Positions 25,249 to 34,641 of a DNA stretch of 64,000 bases are shown piece by piece. Within the stretch, counting starts at the first letter, position 1. Every line of letters starts with the position of its first letter. Under the pieces are notes generated by a model, which ran no database searches, was not told the DNA's origin, and was given only the letters and a program-made list of their open reading frames with translations. Made by a program: the position numbers and the translations under genes. This stretch comes from Haemophilus_A paraphrohaemolyticus_A (GTDB lineage: Bacteria; Pseudomonadota; Gammaproteobacteria; Enterobacterales; Pasteurellaceae): assembly GCF_003253115.1 (NCBI RefSeq), contig NZ_QEQF01000001.1, positions 62,001-126,000 of the forward strand, read 5' to 3'.

Positions 25249-27183
25249 ATGATGAAATATACAGACAAAATTGACCACGCATTCAGCAAAGATGGCTGGT
25301 TAAGCACCAATATTCAAGGCTTTCGTCCGCGAGCAGCCCAACTTGAAATGGCACAAGCGGTCGGTAGAGCAGTAAAATTTGCAAGCCCTGTAGTAGTAGA
25401 AGCTGGCACAGGCACAGGGAAAACTTTTGCCTATTTAGTGCCTGCCTTGCTTTGGGGCAAGAAAACGATTGTTTCTACAGGCTCAAAAAACTTACAAGAT
25501 CAGCTGTTTAATCGCGATTTGCCAACCATTCAAAAAGCTTTGAAATATAAAGGCAAGGTCGCCTTACTGAAAGGGCGTGCGAATTACCTCTGTTTAGAAC
25601 GTTTAGATCAGCTGATTGCGATGGGCGTGGCAGGCGATCGTTCGGTGCTTAATGATCTTTCTAAAGTGCGGAAATGGCATCAATCGACTAAAACGGGCGA
25701 TTTAAGTGAATGCACAACCATTGCTGAAGATAGCCCTATTTTACCGCAGCTGGTTAGTACAACTGAAAGCTGTTTAGGTTCAGATTGCCCCAATTACAAA
25801 GATTGCCACGTGGTGCAAGCCCGTAAAAAAGCTATGGATGCAGATATTGTGGTTGTCAATCATCATCTTTTCTGTGCAGATATGGCAGTGAAAGAAACAG
25901 GGTTTGGTGAGCTGATTCCTGAAGCTGAGTTAGTGATTTTTGACGAAGCTCATCAGCTGCCCGATATTGCCAGCCAATATTTTGGACAATCACTCACCTC
26001 TCGTTTGTTTTTCGACCTTTGCAAAGATTGTAACATCGTTTATCGCTCGGAGCTGAAAGATTTAGCCCAGCTTGGCAAAGCAGCCGATCATTTGCAGAAA
26101 ACAGTGCAAGATTTCCGTCTCTTAATGGGAACAGATGGTCAAGTTCGAGGTAATTTACGCGAGCTATTTGCTGATCAAAAAGTAGTAAATGGCTTAAGCA
26201 AAATTAGCGAAAACATCGACTTTTTAATTGAAGTGATCAAAAAATCGCTTGGGCGTTCAGAAACGTTGGATAAAATTTTTGAGCGATTAGCGGAAGTGAA
26301 AGTACTTCTGAAAAAATTTGGTGACACCACAGTAACAGGCTATTGTTACTGGTATGAAGCCAATGGGCGTTCATTCGGCTTACATATTACACCATTAACG
26401 GTAGCAGATAAATTTAGTGAACAGATGAAAATGTTGAAATCGGGTTGGGTTTTTACTTCTGCAACGCTTGAAGTTGGTGGGAGTTTTGACCATTTTTGCT
26501 ATCGTTTGGGCATTGCAAATGCGGAGCAGCTTGTGTTGCAGAGTCCGTTTGATTATGAACAACAATCGCTACTTTGCGTACCACGTTATTTGCCTGATAG
26601 CAATAAATCGCACACGCTGACAACGCTTGGTGAAATGCTTAAGCCTGTGATTGAAGCCAACAAAGGGCGCTGTTTCTTGCTTTGCACCTCTTATTATATG
26701 ATGCGAGGGTTTGCCGATTATTTGCGTGAACATACTAATCTCAATATACTGCTCCAAGGCGAAACCAGCAAAGCAAAACTACTCGAAAAATTCGTGAATG
26801 AAGAGCATTCTGTGCTAGTGGCTACTCAAAGTTTCTGGGAAGGCATTGATGTGCGAGGCGATGATTTGTCTTTGGTAATCATCGATAAACTGCCGTTTAC
26901 CTCGCCTGATGAACCGTTATTTAAAGCTAGAATGGAAGATTGCCGCTTGCAAGGTGGTGATCCCTTTAACGATATTCAAATCCCCGAAGCGGTTATTACC
27001 TTAAAGCAAGGAGTAGGTCGATTGATTCGAGATGTCACCGACCGCGGGGTAGTGATCATCTGCGATAACCGCTTGGTAATGCGCAACTATGGTGCAACCT
27101 TCCTCAAGAGTTTACCGCCTTCAAAACGGACACGGGATTTAAAGAAAGTGGTAGATTTTCTAAAAGCAGAGAAAAATGCATAG
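25249..27183 (+). CDS. yoaA: ATP-dependent DNA helicase YoaA (DinG/XPD family)
   Basis: 644 residues. Walker A is GTGTGKT at residues 53-59. Four Cys (C115, C175, C180, C186) form the iron-sulphur cluster site of XPD-like helicases. The DEAH box is in VIFDEAHQLPD and the motif VI region is LKQGVGRLIRD. In E. coli YoaA works with HolC (DNA polymerase III chi) and repairs replication forks stalled by chain-terminating nucleotides. No LexA box is seen upstream. Confidence 0.93.
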   Translation: MMKYTDKIDHAFSKDGWLSTNIQGFRPRAAQLEMAQAVGRAVKFASPVVVEAGTGTGKTFAYLVPALLWGKKTIVSTGSKNLQDQLFNRDLPTIQKALKYKGKVALLKGRANYLCLERLDQLIAMGVAGDRSVLNDLSKVRKWHQSTKTGDLSECTTIAEDSPILPQLVSTTESCLGSDCPNYKDCHVVQARKKAMDADIVVVNHHLFCADMAVKETGFGELIPEAELVIFDEAHQLPDIASQYFGQSLTSRLFFDLCKDCNIVYRSELKDLAQLGKAADHLQKTVQDFRLLMGTDGQVRGNLRELFADQKVVNGLSKISENIDFLIEVIKKSLGRSETLDKIFERLAEVKVLLKKFGDTTVTGYCYWYEANGRSFGLHITPLTVADKFSEQMKMLKSGWVFTSATLEVGGSFDHFCYRLGIANAEQLVLQSPFDYEQQSLLCVPRYLPDSNKSHTLTTLGEMLKPVIEANKGRCFLLCTSYYMMRGFADYLREHTNLNILLQGETSKAKLLEKFVNEEHSVLVATQSFWEGIDVRGDDLSLVIIDKLPFTSPDEPLFKARMEDCRLQGGDPFNDIQIPEAVITLKQGVGRLIRDVTDRGVVIICDNRLVMRNYGATFLKSLPPSKRTRDLKKVVDFLKAEKNA

Positions 27184-27244
27184 ATTGCAAAGTTAGTTTA
27201 CTATTGAATGCGTGAATATTAGATACTCACGCATTTCTTTTAGG

Positions 27245-27826
27245 CTATAGCAAACCTAATCTCTCTTTATAATGCTTACGACAAACCGACAAATACGTAT
27301 CGTTGCCACCGATTTGGATTTGATCGCCATCTTTTACTGCTTCGCCTTTCTCATTCATTCTAATCACAAAATGAGCTTTTCGACCGCAATCGCAGATGGT
27401 TTTTAGCTCTTCTAATTCGTCTGCCCAAGCAAGTAGATAATGGCTGCCTTCAAAAAGTTCAGCTTGGAAATCTGTGCGTAAACCATAACAAAGAACGGGG
27501 ATATTTAATTTATCGACTACATCAGTCAGTTGATAAACTTGTGCTTTAGTGAGGAACTGGGCTTCGTCAATTAGGATACAATGTAACGTTTTTGTTTGAT
27601 GGGCTTGTTTGATTTCATCAAAAAGCGGTGTGTCTTGGTTAAATAAATTGGCATCTTGCGAAATGCCGATGCGAGAAGTGACTTTGCCAACGCCATAACG
27701 ATCGTCAATCGCTGCGGTATAAACTAGCGTATTCATTCCGCGTTCTTGGTAGTTATAGGAAGATTGGAGTAGTGTGGTGGATTTCCCCGCATTCATTGAA
27801 GAGTAGTAGAAATAAAGTTTTGCCAT
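27245..27826 (-). CDS. tdk: Thymidine kinase
   Basis: 193 residues, type II family. The P-loop SSMNAGKS is at residues 9-16 and the Walker-B-like LIDEAQFL follows. Zinc ligands are supplied by CDCGRKAHF and the C-terminal SVCRKHY. The lasso loop is the GEAVKDGDQIQIGGNDTY segment. It phosphorylates thymidine to dTMP in salvage. The gene stands alone with only a weak ribosome site, convergent with yoaA. Confidence 0.97.
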   Translation of the reverse strand: MAKLYFYYSSMNAGKSTTLLQSSYNYQERGMNTLVYTAAIDDRYGVGKVTSRIGISQDANLFNQDTPLFDEIKQAHQTKTLHCILIDEAQFLTKAQVYQLTDVVDKLNIPVLCYGLRTDFQAELFEGSHYLLAWADELEELKTICDCGRKAHFVIRMNEKGEAVKDGDQIQIGGNDTYLSVCRKHYKERLGLL

Positions 27827-27890
27827 AAGAATTGGAAATGTAGCATGAAAAAGAAACGGCTAATTGAACATTAGCCGTTGAGATTGAAGA

Positions 27891-28109
27891 TTAAACGTTG
27901 TCGATTTGACCTAAAAGAGAGCGTAAACGGTCTTGGAAATTTTGTTGTTCAGCTTTTAATTGCTGGTGTTCTTGTTGTAACGCTTCATTTTCTTTCTTTG
28001 CTGTTTCATTTTTCTCTTTTAATTCTTCAATTTCTAATTGAAGTAATTGGATAGTTTCAACAGCTTGTTTAATTTTTGCTTCTAATTCATCAAGAATTGT
28101 TAATGACAT
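27891..28109 (-). CDS. zapB: Cell division protein ZapB
   Basis: 72 residues from the ATG at 28109, preceded by AGGTG at 6 bases; the GTG nine bases upstream lies inside that site. The whole protein is one coiled coil (LELEAKIKQ...EIEELKEKNETAKKENEAL type heptads), as in ZapB, which binds ZapA at the Z-ring and links it to MatP. It lies divergent to glpX, as in many Enterobacterales and Pasteurellaceae. Confidence 0.9.
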   Translation of the reverse strand: MSLTILDELEAKIKQAVETIQLLQLEIEELKEKNETAKKENEALQQEHQQLKAEQQNFQDRLRSLLGQIDNV

Positions 28110-28302
28110 AAGATTCACCTCTGAAATTAAATGGATAATTTTGAAATAGTATACATCATTAAGATGTTGATTTCATTGAAAAGTTCGCAACTTTTTGGAA
28201 ATTTGTTTGTTTGAGTAAAATTTCCTAAATTTTTATAACGAAATCGTTTGCGAATTGGTAGAATAGCGGTCGATTTTAGCGTTTAACTTGAGGAAAATTA
28301 AA

Positions 28303-29298
28303 ATGAAACGTTCTACTGCTTTTGAATTCTCTCGTGTGACTGAAGCGGCAGCATTGGCTGCATTTAACTGGATTGGGCGTGGTAATAAAAATGCAGCGGA
28401 CGATGCGGCAGTAAAAGCAATGCGTGCGTTGTTAAACAAAATGGAAATTCGCGGTGAGATTGTTATAGGCGAAGGCGAAATTGATGAGGCTCCGATGCTT
28501 TATATTGGCGAAAAAGTAGGGCGTTCTGAACCACAAGATGAAGACGTTGCCATTGCAGTCGATCCAATTGATGGCACACGAATGACGGCAATGGGGCAGG
28601 CAGGGGCGATTGCAGTTCTTGCTGCAGGCGGAAAAAACACTTTCTTACGTGCACCTGATATGTATATGGAGAAATTAGTGGTAGACAGCGAAGCAAAGGG
28701 AATGATTGACCTAAATCTACCGCTTGAACAAAATATTCGCCGTGTAGCGTCGAAAAAAGGCAAATTGCTTTCACAAATGACAGTCGCTATTTTAGCTAAA
28801 CCTCGCCACGATGAAATTATCAAAAAAGTGCAAGAGTTGGGTGTGCGTGTGATTGCTATTCCTGATGGTGATGTGGCTGCATCAGTGCAATGCTGCTTGC
28901 CTGATAGTGAAATTGATCTAGTTTACGGCATTGGTGGCGCACCAGAAGGTGTGGTAACAGGGGCTGCGGTTCAAGCGTTGGGGGGCGATATTCAAGGCAG
29001 ACTCATTCCTCGTAATCAAGTGAAAGGTAACACGCCAGAGAATATGCTTGCTGCTGAAAAAGAGATTGCACGCTGTGCGGAAATGCAAGTGCCTGTCAAT
29101 CAAGTGCTAAAAATGGAAGAGATAGTAAAAGATGATAATGTGCTATTTGCCGCCACGGGCATTACCACAGGGGATTTACTCAAAGGCGTTCACCGCAAAG
29201 GGAGTATGCTGTTTACCGAAACGTTGTTAATTCGCGGTCGCTCTCATACTATACGCCGTGTAGAATCCTTGCACGATGTTTCGCGTATGGATGATTAG
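28303..29298 (+). CDS. glpX: Fructose-1,6-bisphosphatase, class II
   Basis: 331 residues from the ATG at 28303, after TTGAGG; the frame opens five codons earlier at the TTG of that site. The signature GEGEIDEAPMLYIGEKVG, DPIDGTRMTAMGQ and AKPRHD blocks are all present. The enzyme makes fructose-6-phosphate in gluconeogenesis. It is not linked to glpF/glpK here. A perfect uptake-signal hairpin terminates it. Confidence 0.96.
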   Translation: MKRSTAFEFSRVTEAAALAAFNWIGRGNKNAADDAAVKAMRALLNKMEIRGEIVIGEGEIDEAPMLYIGEKVGRSEPQDEDVAIAVDPIDGTRMTAMGQAGAIAVLAAGGKNTFLRAPDMYMEKLVVDSEAKGMIDLNLPLEQNIRRVASKKGKLLSQMTVAILAKPRHDEIIKKVQELGVRVIAIPDGDVAASVQCCLPDSEIDLVYGIGGAPEGVVTGAAVQALGGDIQGRLIPRNQVKGNTPENMLAAEKEIARCAEMQVPVNQVLKMEEIVKDDNVLFAATGITTGDLLKGVHRKGSMLFTETLLIRGRSHTIRRVESLHDVSRMDD

Positions 29299-29314
29299 TT
29301 CTCTTTTCATTTGC

Positions 29315-29344
29315 AAAAAAGCGGTCAAATTTGACCGCTTTTTT
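29315..29344. terminator. Bidirectional uptake-signal terminator between glpX and macB
   Basis: The perfect palindrome GCGGTCAAATTTGACCGC is flanked by A6 and T6, between convergent genes. Confidence 0.9.
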
Positions 29345-29349
29345 ACAGG

Positions 29350-31272
29350 TTATTCTTGAGCCAGAGCTGTAATTGGATTTAACTTCGAGGCATTTTGGGC
29401 GGGCATATAACCGAACATCACACCAATTAAGGTGGAGCAGAACACAGCAAGCACAACGGATTCAGGCGAGAGTACCATTTTGAAATCGCTGCCAAGAGTG
29501 TTAAATGTAGTGATAATTGCAATGGCAAAAAGAATACCAATCACGCCACCAAGTAGGCAGATCAAAATTGCTTCAATTAAGAATTGTTGCAAAATATTGC
29601 TCTGTTTCGCACCAATCGCCATTCGCACGCCAATCTCTTTCGTGCGTTCGGTTACTGAAACTAACATTATATTCATCACGCCAATGCCTCCCACAACAAG
29701 TGAAATCAATGCAATTGAAGAAATCAGTAGCGTCATTGTGTTAGTGGTGCTGGTAATGGTTTGCTTGATGGTATCCGAGTTCATAATAAAGAAATCTTTC
29801 TTGCCGTGTTTGGCTGTCAGCAACTCAGTAATGCTTTTCTCAGCCGTCTGGCTTTCCACATTATCTTTAATTTTGACGGTAAGCGAATCAATAGACTTCT
29901 CGCCAGAAATACGTTGCATAAGCGTTGTGTAAGGCGTCCAAAGTTTTAGGCTACTTTGGTTCATATTGTTAGACTCTTCCGCTAAGCCGATAATGCGAAG
30001 CGGTTTTTTACCCACCAAAATAATTTTGCCTTCAACAGGGGAAGTGAAGCCAAGATCTTTCTGGGTGTTGGCATCAATTACTACTACTTGAGCCGCTTCG
30101 TTCACTTCTTCTTCACTGAAAAAACGCCCTGAGCGCATTTTAATGCCTCGCACGGCGGCATATTGTTCGCCTACGCCATTTACTGAGCCTGTTACATTCG
30201 TATTGCCATAAATCAATGTTGTGCTAAGTGAACTAGAAGGAGTCGTGCTGTCAACAAAATTCTGTTTGCCTAGCATCACCGCATCGCTAATTGTAAGGTT
30301 TTTGGTCAGATTAGCCCGTCGGTCACCAAAGCCCGTACCGTTCATTATGGTCATTGTATTGGTGCCGAGATTGTTGATGTTGGATAAAATCTGCTCTTGT
30401 GATCCTCGTCCTAATGCCACAACGGAAATCACAGAAGTAATGCCAATCACAATTCCCAACATCGTTAATAGGGCTCGTAATTTATGGGCAAAAATAGCAC
30501 TAATTGCCATTTTGAATGATTCGGCAAGTTGATCTAAAAAGCGAGGTTTTTTATGCAGTGGTAGCATTCGTTGTGGCTCTACGGCATGAGGTTGTTGGCG
30601 TTTATCACGAATGATTTGTCCATCTTTGATTTCAATCACACGGCTTGCGGTCGCAGCAATTTTCGGATCGTGGGTCACCATAATGATGGTATGCCCCTCT
30701 TTATGCAGATCTTGCAAAATGTCTAACACAGTTTGACCGCTATGTGAGTCCAGCGCCCCCGTAGGTTCATCGGCAAGAATAATTTCTCCACCATTCATCA
30801 ACGCTCGTGCGATACTAACCCGCTGTTGTTGCCCGCCTGAAAGTTGGTTCGGTCGATTTTCAGTTTTATCTGCAAGCCCAAGTTTATCTAACAGCTGGTT
30901 GGCTCGTGCTTTACGAGCAGAACTCTCCATTCCTGCATAAATCGCTGGCAGAGCAACGTTTTCATTTGCATTTAACGCACTTAAAAGATTGTAGCGTTGG
31001 AAGATAAAGCCAAATTTACGTTGGCGGAGATCTGAAAGTTCATCTGCGGTCATCTGCTGGGTTTCTTTGCCCGCAATACGGCAAATGCCAGAACTTGCTG
31101 TATCAAGGCAGCCGATAATATTCATTAGTGTTGATTTGCCCGAACCAGAAGCCCCGATAATCGCCACAAAATCGCCTTGCTGAATGTTGACATTGATATC
31201 TTTTAAGATGTGGGCATGGTTTTCGCCTTCGCCAAAGTATTTATTAAGCTGTTCAATTTCTATTACGTTCAT
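29350..31272 (-). CDS. macB: MacB-type ABC transporter, fused ATPase and permease
   Basis: 640 residues. The N-terminal ATPase has Walker A GASGSGKS (40-47), signature LSGGQQQRVSIARAL and Walker B IILADEPTGALDS. Then come a linker, a first membrane helix (about 270-290), a large periplasmic domain and three C-terminal helices, the FtsX/MacB plan. MacB works with MacA and TolC to drive export of heat-stable enterotoxin-like peptides, macrolides or haem-like compounds from the periplasm. No macA is adjacent; the gene upstream is cpxA, separated by a facing uptake-signal hairpin. Confidence 0.9.
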   Translation of the reverse strand: MNVIEIEQLNKYFGEGENHAHILKDINVNIQQGDFVAIIGASGSGKSTLMNIIGCLDTASSGICRIAGKETQQMTADELSDLRQRKFGFIFQRYNLLSALNANENVALPAIYAGMESSARKARANQLLDKLGLADKTENRPNQLSGGQQQRVSIARALMNGGEIILADEPTGALDSHSGQTVLDILQDLHKEGHTIIMVTHDPKIAATASRVIEIKDGQIIRDKRQQPHAVEPQRMLPLHKKPRFLDQLAESFKMAISAIFAHKLRALLTMLGIVIGITSVISVVALGRGSQEQILSNINNLGTNTMTIMNGTGFGDRRANLTKNLTISDAVMLGKQNFVDSTTPSSSLSTTLIYGNTNVTGSVNGVGEQYAAVRGIKMRSGRFFSEEEVNEAAQVVVIDANTQKDLGFTSPVEGKIILVGKKPLRIIGLAEESNNMNQSSLKLWTPYTTLMQRISGEKSIDSLTVKIKDNVESQTAEKSITELLTAKHGKKDFFIMNSDTIKQTITSTTNTMTLLISSIALISLVVGGIGVMNIMLVSVTERTKEIGVRMAIGAKQSNILQQFLIEAILICLLGGVIGILFAIAIITTFNTLGSDFKMVLSPESVVLAVFCSTLIGVMFGYMPAQNASKLNPITALAQE

Positions 31273-31301
31273 AAGTATTTGTAAAAATTTAGGAAAAATT
31301 A

Positions 31302-31328
31302 ACCGCTTGTAAATGGTTCACAAGCGGT
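31302..31328. terminator. Uptake-signal dyad between cpxA and macB
   Basis: Perfect ACCGCTTGT / ACAAGCGGT arms surround a 9-base loop, followed by A/T-rich runs on both sides. Confidence 0.7.
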
Positions 31329-31381
31329 CAAAAAAAGGAAAAATTTACTCATTCGACTGGCGCAAAAGCAAGAAGTTCAGC

Positions 31382-32791
31382 TTATTCAAACCAAAGAGGT
31401 AAGCGAATTTCAACTCGTAATCCACCTAATTTACTGCGATTTGCTTTCAATTTTCCTTGATGTTGGGTAACTGCATTATCTACAATTGCAAGTCCTAAAC
31501 CTGTTCCACCTGTTTCTCTTGCTCTATCTTCATTAATGCGATAGAAGGGACGGAAAATGTTTTGTAACTCGCTATCTGGTACACCAATACCATCGTCCTC
31601 TATTGAAATTTTGAGGGCTCTTCGACGATCTTTTTGTTCTAATGATATTTGAACCTTAACGGTCGTTTTTGCATACTTTTGTGCATTTCGTATAAGATTT
31701 TCTAATGCACTAGCTAATAATCCAGTATTTCCATTTAATTGGTAATGCTCTTTGGTATTAAGATTATTTTCAACCATTAGGGTTAGCCCGTGTTGTGCCG
31801 CTTCGAATTTAGCATCGGTTAAAACTTCTCTCCAAATGGTTTCAACAGGAAAAACAGAACGAGAAGTGTGTTGATCAAGTTGTAAACGAGACAGCGACAG
31901 TAAATCTAATACCATGTTATTCATTTTTTGAATTTCATTCTCAATACGCTCTGTTTCTTTGGTTTCCCCATTTTTCTTTTTCAAAATAGCAGTTGCAAGC
32001 TGTAAGCGCGCAAGCGGGGTTTTGAGCTCGTGTGAAATATCGGACAGCAAGCGTTGTTGATGGTTATTAGAATTTTGCAAAGAGTGAATCATATAATTCA
32101 GACTTCGCCCTACAGATCTAAATTCTTTAATGCCTTGAGTTTCAATTTTAGGATTTACAACCATTGAACCGCGTGCAACAGCATTGGCGGTGGCTCGCAA
32201 TGCTTTTAATGGACGGGTAATTTTCCAAGAAAGAAGAAAAATAGTGGGTAAAACTAATGATAACAGAATCAATACAATTTTAATGGGGTTATCGTAAAGT
32301 TGGTTTAGCCACTCTTTTTGTGCTTGCACAGGATAAGTAAAGTAGCCTTTATATTCTCTTGTTTGCGTTTTTAAAAAAAATGGTCCGTTAATTCTCAGAT
32401 CATCAAAGCTACGGGCCATTGGCTTACTTTCATCTTCGGTTTGATATAAAAAGGAAAGTAATGGACGAACATTGGATTTTTCCATACCACTTACAATATT
32501 AGTGTTTTTATCTACTAAAACCAGATTTAGCCCACTAGGTGTATGGACAGTGAGATCTTTATTAAATATTTCATCAAAGTTATAACGGTTTTCTAATTTC
32601 TTAATTTCTTTATTGAGATATTCGATATCGTGATGTTTAAGTGGCACAATTCTTCGGTCATCTAAATTTGAAAAGAGGAAAGTTGCCACAAGAATTAAGA
32701 TAAATACCGTACTAAAGTAGAAGAAGAGCTGGAAGAAAAGATAGCTTTTAGCTAGAGAAAGAAATGATGTAATTTTTTTAGGTATAAACAT
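31382..32791 (-). CDS. cpxA: Sensor histidine kinase CpxA
   Basis: 469 residues from the ATG at 32791; the frame can begin three codons earlier at a TTG, and neither has a clear ribosome site. Membrane helices at about 18-40 and 169-188 bracket a periplasmic sensor domain. A HAMP linker follows, then the phospho-acceptor His254 in SDISHELKTPLARL, with the N box (LENLIRNAQKYA) and G boxes (DDGIGVPD, GGTGLGLAI). It senses envelope protein stress and signals to CpxR. It follows cpxR by 50 bases, with a hairpin (32814-32832) in the gap that may reduce its expression. Confidence 0.93.
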   Translation of the reverse strand: MFIPKKITSFLSLAKSYLFFQLFFYFSTVFILILVATFLFSNLDDRRIVPLKHHDIEYLNKEIKKLENRYNFDEIFNKDLTVHTPSGLNLVLVDKNTNIVSGMEKSNVRPLLSFLYQTEDESKPMARSFDDLRINGPFFLKTQTREYKGYFTYPVQAQKEWLNQLYDNPIKIVLILLSLVLPTIFLLSWKITRPLKALRATANAVARGSMVVNPKIETQGIKEFRSVGRSLNYMIHSLQNSNNHQQRLLSDISHELKTPLARLQLATAILKKKNGETKETERIENEIQKMNNMVLDLLSLSRLQLDQHTSRSVFPVETIWREVLTDAKFEAAQHGLTLMVENNLNTKEHYQLNGNTGLLASALENLIRNAQKYAKTTVKVQISLEQKDRRRALKISIEDDGIGVPDSELQNIFRPFYRINEDRARETGGTGLGLAIVDNAVTQHQGKLKANRSKLGGLRVEIRLPLWFE

Positions 32792-32813
32792 TGCATTCAA
32801 TCAAAAAATAGAA

Positions 32814-32832
32814 CCCTCGCATTGAGCGAGGG
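32814..32832 (-). terminator. Hairpin between cpxR and cpxA
   Basis: The CCCTCGC / GCGAGGG stem with a 5-base loop is followed on the minus strand by TTCTATTTTTT. It could be a partial terminator within the operon. Confidence 0.55.
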
Positions 32833-32841
32833 GAGGGTAGA

Positions 32842-33579
32842 TTATTCGGTTACTAGTAAGTAACCACGGCCACGTAAAGTTTTAAACCAAGGTAAGTTGT
32901 CATTACGTTCAGGTAATTTTTTACGCAAATTTGAAACGTGCATATCAATAGCTCGATCATAAGGTGTTAATTGTTTACCTAAAATTTCAAGGCTTAATAT
33001 CTCACGTGAAAGAATTTGCCCAGGATTGCGCACCAAAATTTGTAATAGTGCAAACTCAGTGCCTGTAAGCTCTAAATCTTTACCTTCGTAAGAGGCTTGT
33101 TGACGGCCAGTATGTAAATCAATCCCTCCGAAGGAGAGTGTCTTGCCATCAGTTTCACCTGTGCCAATGTTAAGCTGAACAGGTGTTTCGAGAGTCTGAG
33201 TTGCTGATGAAGTAGATTGCGCTGTCCGGCGCAAAATAGCCTTAATACGAGCTACTAATTCACGATCATTAAATGGCTTTGGAAGGTAATCGTCTGCACC
33301 TAATTCTAAACCGAGCACGCGGTCAATATCATTATCACGAGCACTCAACATTAATACGGGTATATCAGAGGTTTTACGTAACTGTTTAAGGGTTTCAGTT
33401 CCATTTAACATAGGCATCATTATGTCTAATAACATCAAATCAAATGAGCGAGTTTCTAAAAGAGAAAGGGCTTCCTTGCCATTATGGACAACAGTCACAT
33501 TGAATCCTTCAAGTGAAAGTAGTTCGGCTAAGAGTTCCGTCAGTTCTAAGTCATCATCGACGAGCAAAATTTCTGGCAT
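32842..33579 (-). CDS. cpxR: Response regulator CpxR
   Basis: 245 residues, OmpR/PhoB class. The receiver domain has the acidic pocket VDDD (7-10), phospho-acceptor Asp52 in LLDIMMP and the conserved Lys in LPKPF. The C-terminal winged-helix domain includes LTGTEFALLQILVRNPGQILSR as two conserved stretches and ends TLRGRGYLLV. A Ser/Thr-rich linker of about 30 residues, longer than usual, joins the two. No convincing tandem GTAAA box is seen upstream, so autoregulation is not supported by sequence. Confidence 0.93.
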   Translation of the reverse strand: MPEILLVDDDLELTELLAELLSLEGFNVTVVHNGKEALSLLETRSFDLMLLDIMMPMLNGTETLKQLRKTSDIPVLMLSARDNDIDRVLGLELGADDYLPKPFNDRELVARIKAILRRTAQSTSSATQTLETPVQLNIGTGETDGKTLSFGGIDLHTGRQQASYEGKDLELTGTEFALLQILVRNPGQILSREILSLEILGKQLTPYDRAIDMHVSNLRKKLPERNDNLPWFKTLRGRGYLLVTE

Positions 33580-33657
33580 AACATTACCTTTATCTGTTTT
33601 TATTGTTTATCCATTTAATTTGGCATGTAATTTACAACTTTTGCCTAAATTGTCAAA

Positions 33658-34464
33658 TTATTCGCGAGATTTTATCTCGTTCCAAAAAGCATCTAATTCA
33701 TTTAATGAATAATCGGTCATTGCTTTTTGTTCTGCCTTAACTAATTGTTCTACACCACGAAAACGGCGTTCAAATTTAGCATTGGCTTTGCGTAAACAGC
33801 TCTCGGCATCAATATTATAATGGCGGCAAAGGTTAGTGCTAACGAATAATAAATCGCCAAGCTCTTCTTCTAATTTTTCGGTTTGAACTGGCGATTGCAC
33901 CATCTCATTCCAAACTTCTTGTAACTCTTCTTCAACTTTATTAAAAACTGATTGTGGATTATCCCAGTCAAAACCCACTTTGGCACAACGTTTCTGCAAT
34001 TTATATGCTCGTGTAAGCGCTGGCAGGGCGAAAGGCAGATCATCTAAAATCGAATCGTGAGCTTGATGTTTTTCATCATTTGCTTTTTGTTCTTCCCAGG
34101 TTTTCAATGCTTCTTCGCTGTTCGCTGCTTTTTTATCGCCAAAAACGTGAGGATGGCGATAAATTAGCTTGTTATGAATATCAGTCAGTACATCATTAAA
34201 ATCAAAATTGCCTTCTTCTTTAGCAAGTTGGCTGAGAAAAACAACTTGAAGGAGCAAATCACCTAATTCTTCACGTAAAGCGGTGCGATCTTGCGTATGA
34301 ATTGCTTCTGCCACCTCATAGGTTTCTTCTAATAAATGCGGAAGCATGGTGTCGAAATTTTGAGCGAGATCCCAAGGGCAGCCACCATCAGGATTACGAA
34401 GCTGAGCAACGATATCTAAAAACTGGCCCATTGTTGGATGAGTGGTTGTTGATTGATTATTCAT
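33658..34464 (-). CDS. mazG: Nucleoside triphosphate pyrophosphohydrolase MazG
   Basis: 268 residues. Two MazG folds are visible: the first with CPWDLAQ, EETYEVAEAI and LREELGDLLLQ, the second with VEEELQEVWNEM and LEEELGDLLFV. The acidic ExxE/ExxD sets bind magnesium. The enzyme hydrolyses NTPs to NMP and PPi and lowers ppGpp in E. coli starvation responses. It is a stand-alone gene, divergent from accD. Confidence 0.95.
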   Translation of the reverse strand: MNNQSTTTHPTMGQFLDIVAQLRNPDGGCPWDLAQNFDTMLPHLLEETYEVAEAIHTQDRTALREELGDLLLQVVFLSQLAKEEGNFDFNDVLTDIHNKLIYRHPHVFGDKKAANSEEALKTWEEQKANDEKHQAHDSILDDLPFALPALTRAYKLQKRCAKVGFDWDNPQSVFNKVEEELQEVWNEMVQSPVQTEKLEEELGDLLFVSTNLCRHYNIDAESCLRKANAKFERRFRGVEQLVKAEQKAMTDYSLNELDAFWNEIKSRE

Positions 34465-34641
34465 AGTTTATAAGCGGTTATAACTTAAAAAAGTTTTGCA
34501 ATAGTAAAAGTATAAAACAAAATTGGTCGGATGGGTAATCTTTCATCTCTGGAAATAAAGTCTCGCTCTTTCAAAAAGGCTTGATTTATGCTTTAATAAA
34601 GCGATTTTTTTATTTTAAACATAACAATAGAAGGTTTAAAA

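Noticed and set aside
33580..33660. CpxR autoregulatory box upstream of cpxR
   Set aside because: Only one GTAAA half-site is seen; the second, correctly spaced half is absent.
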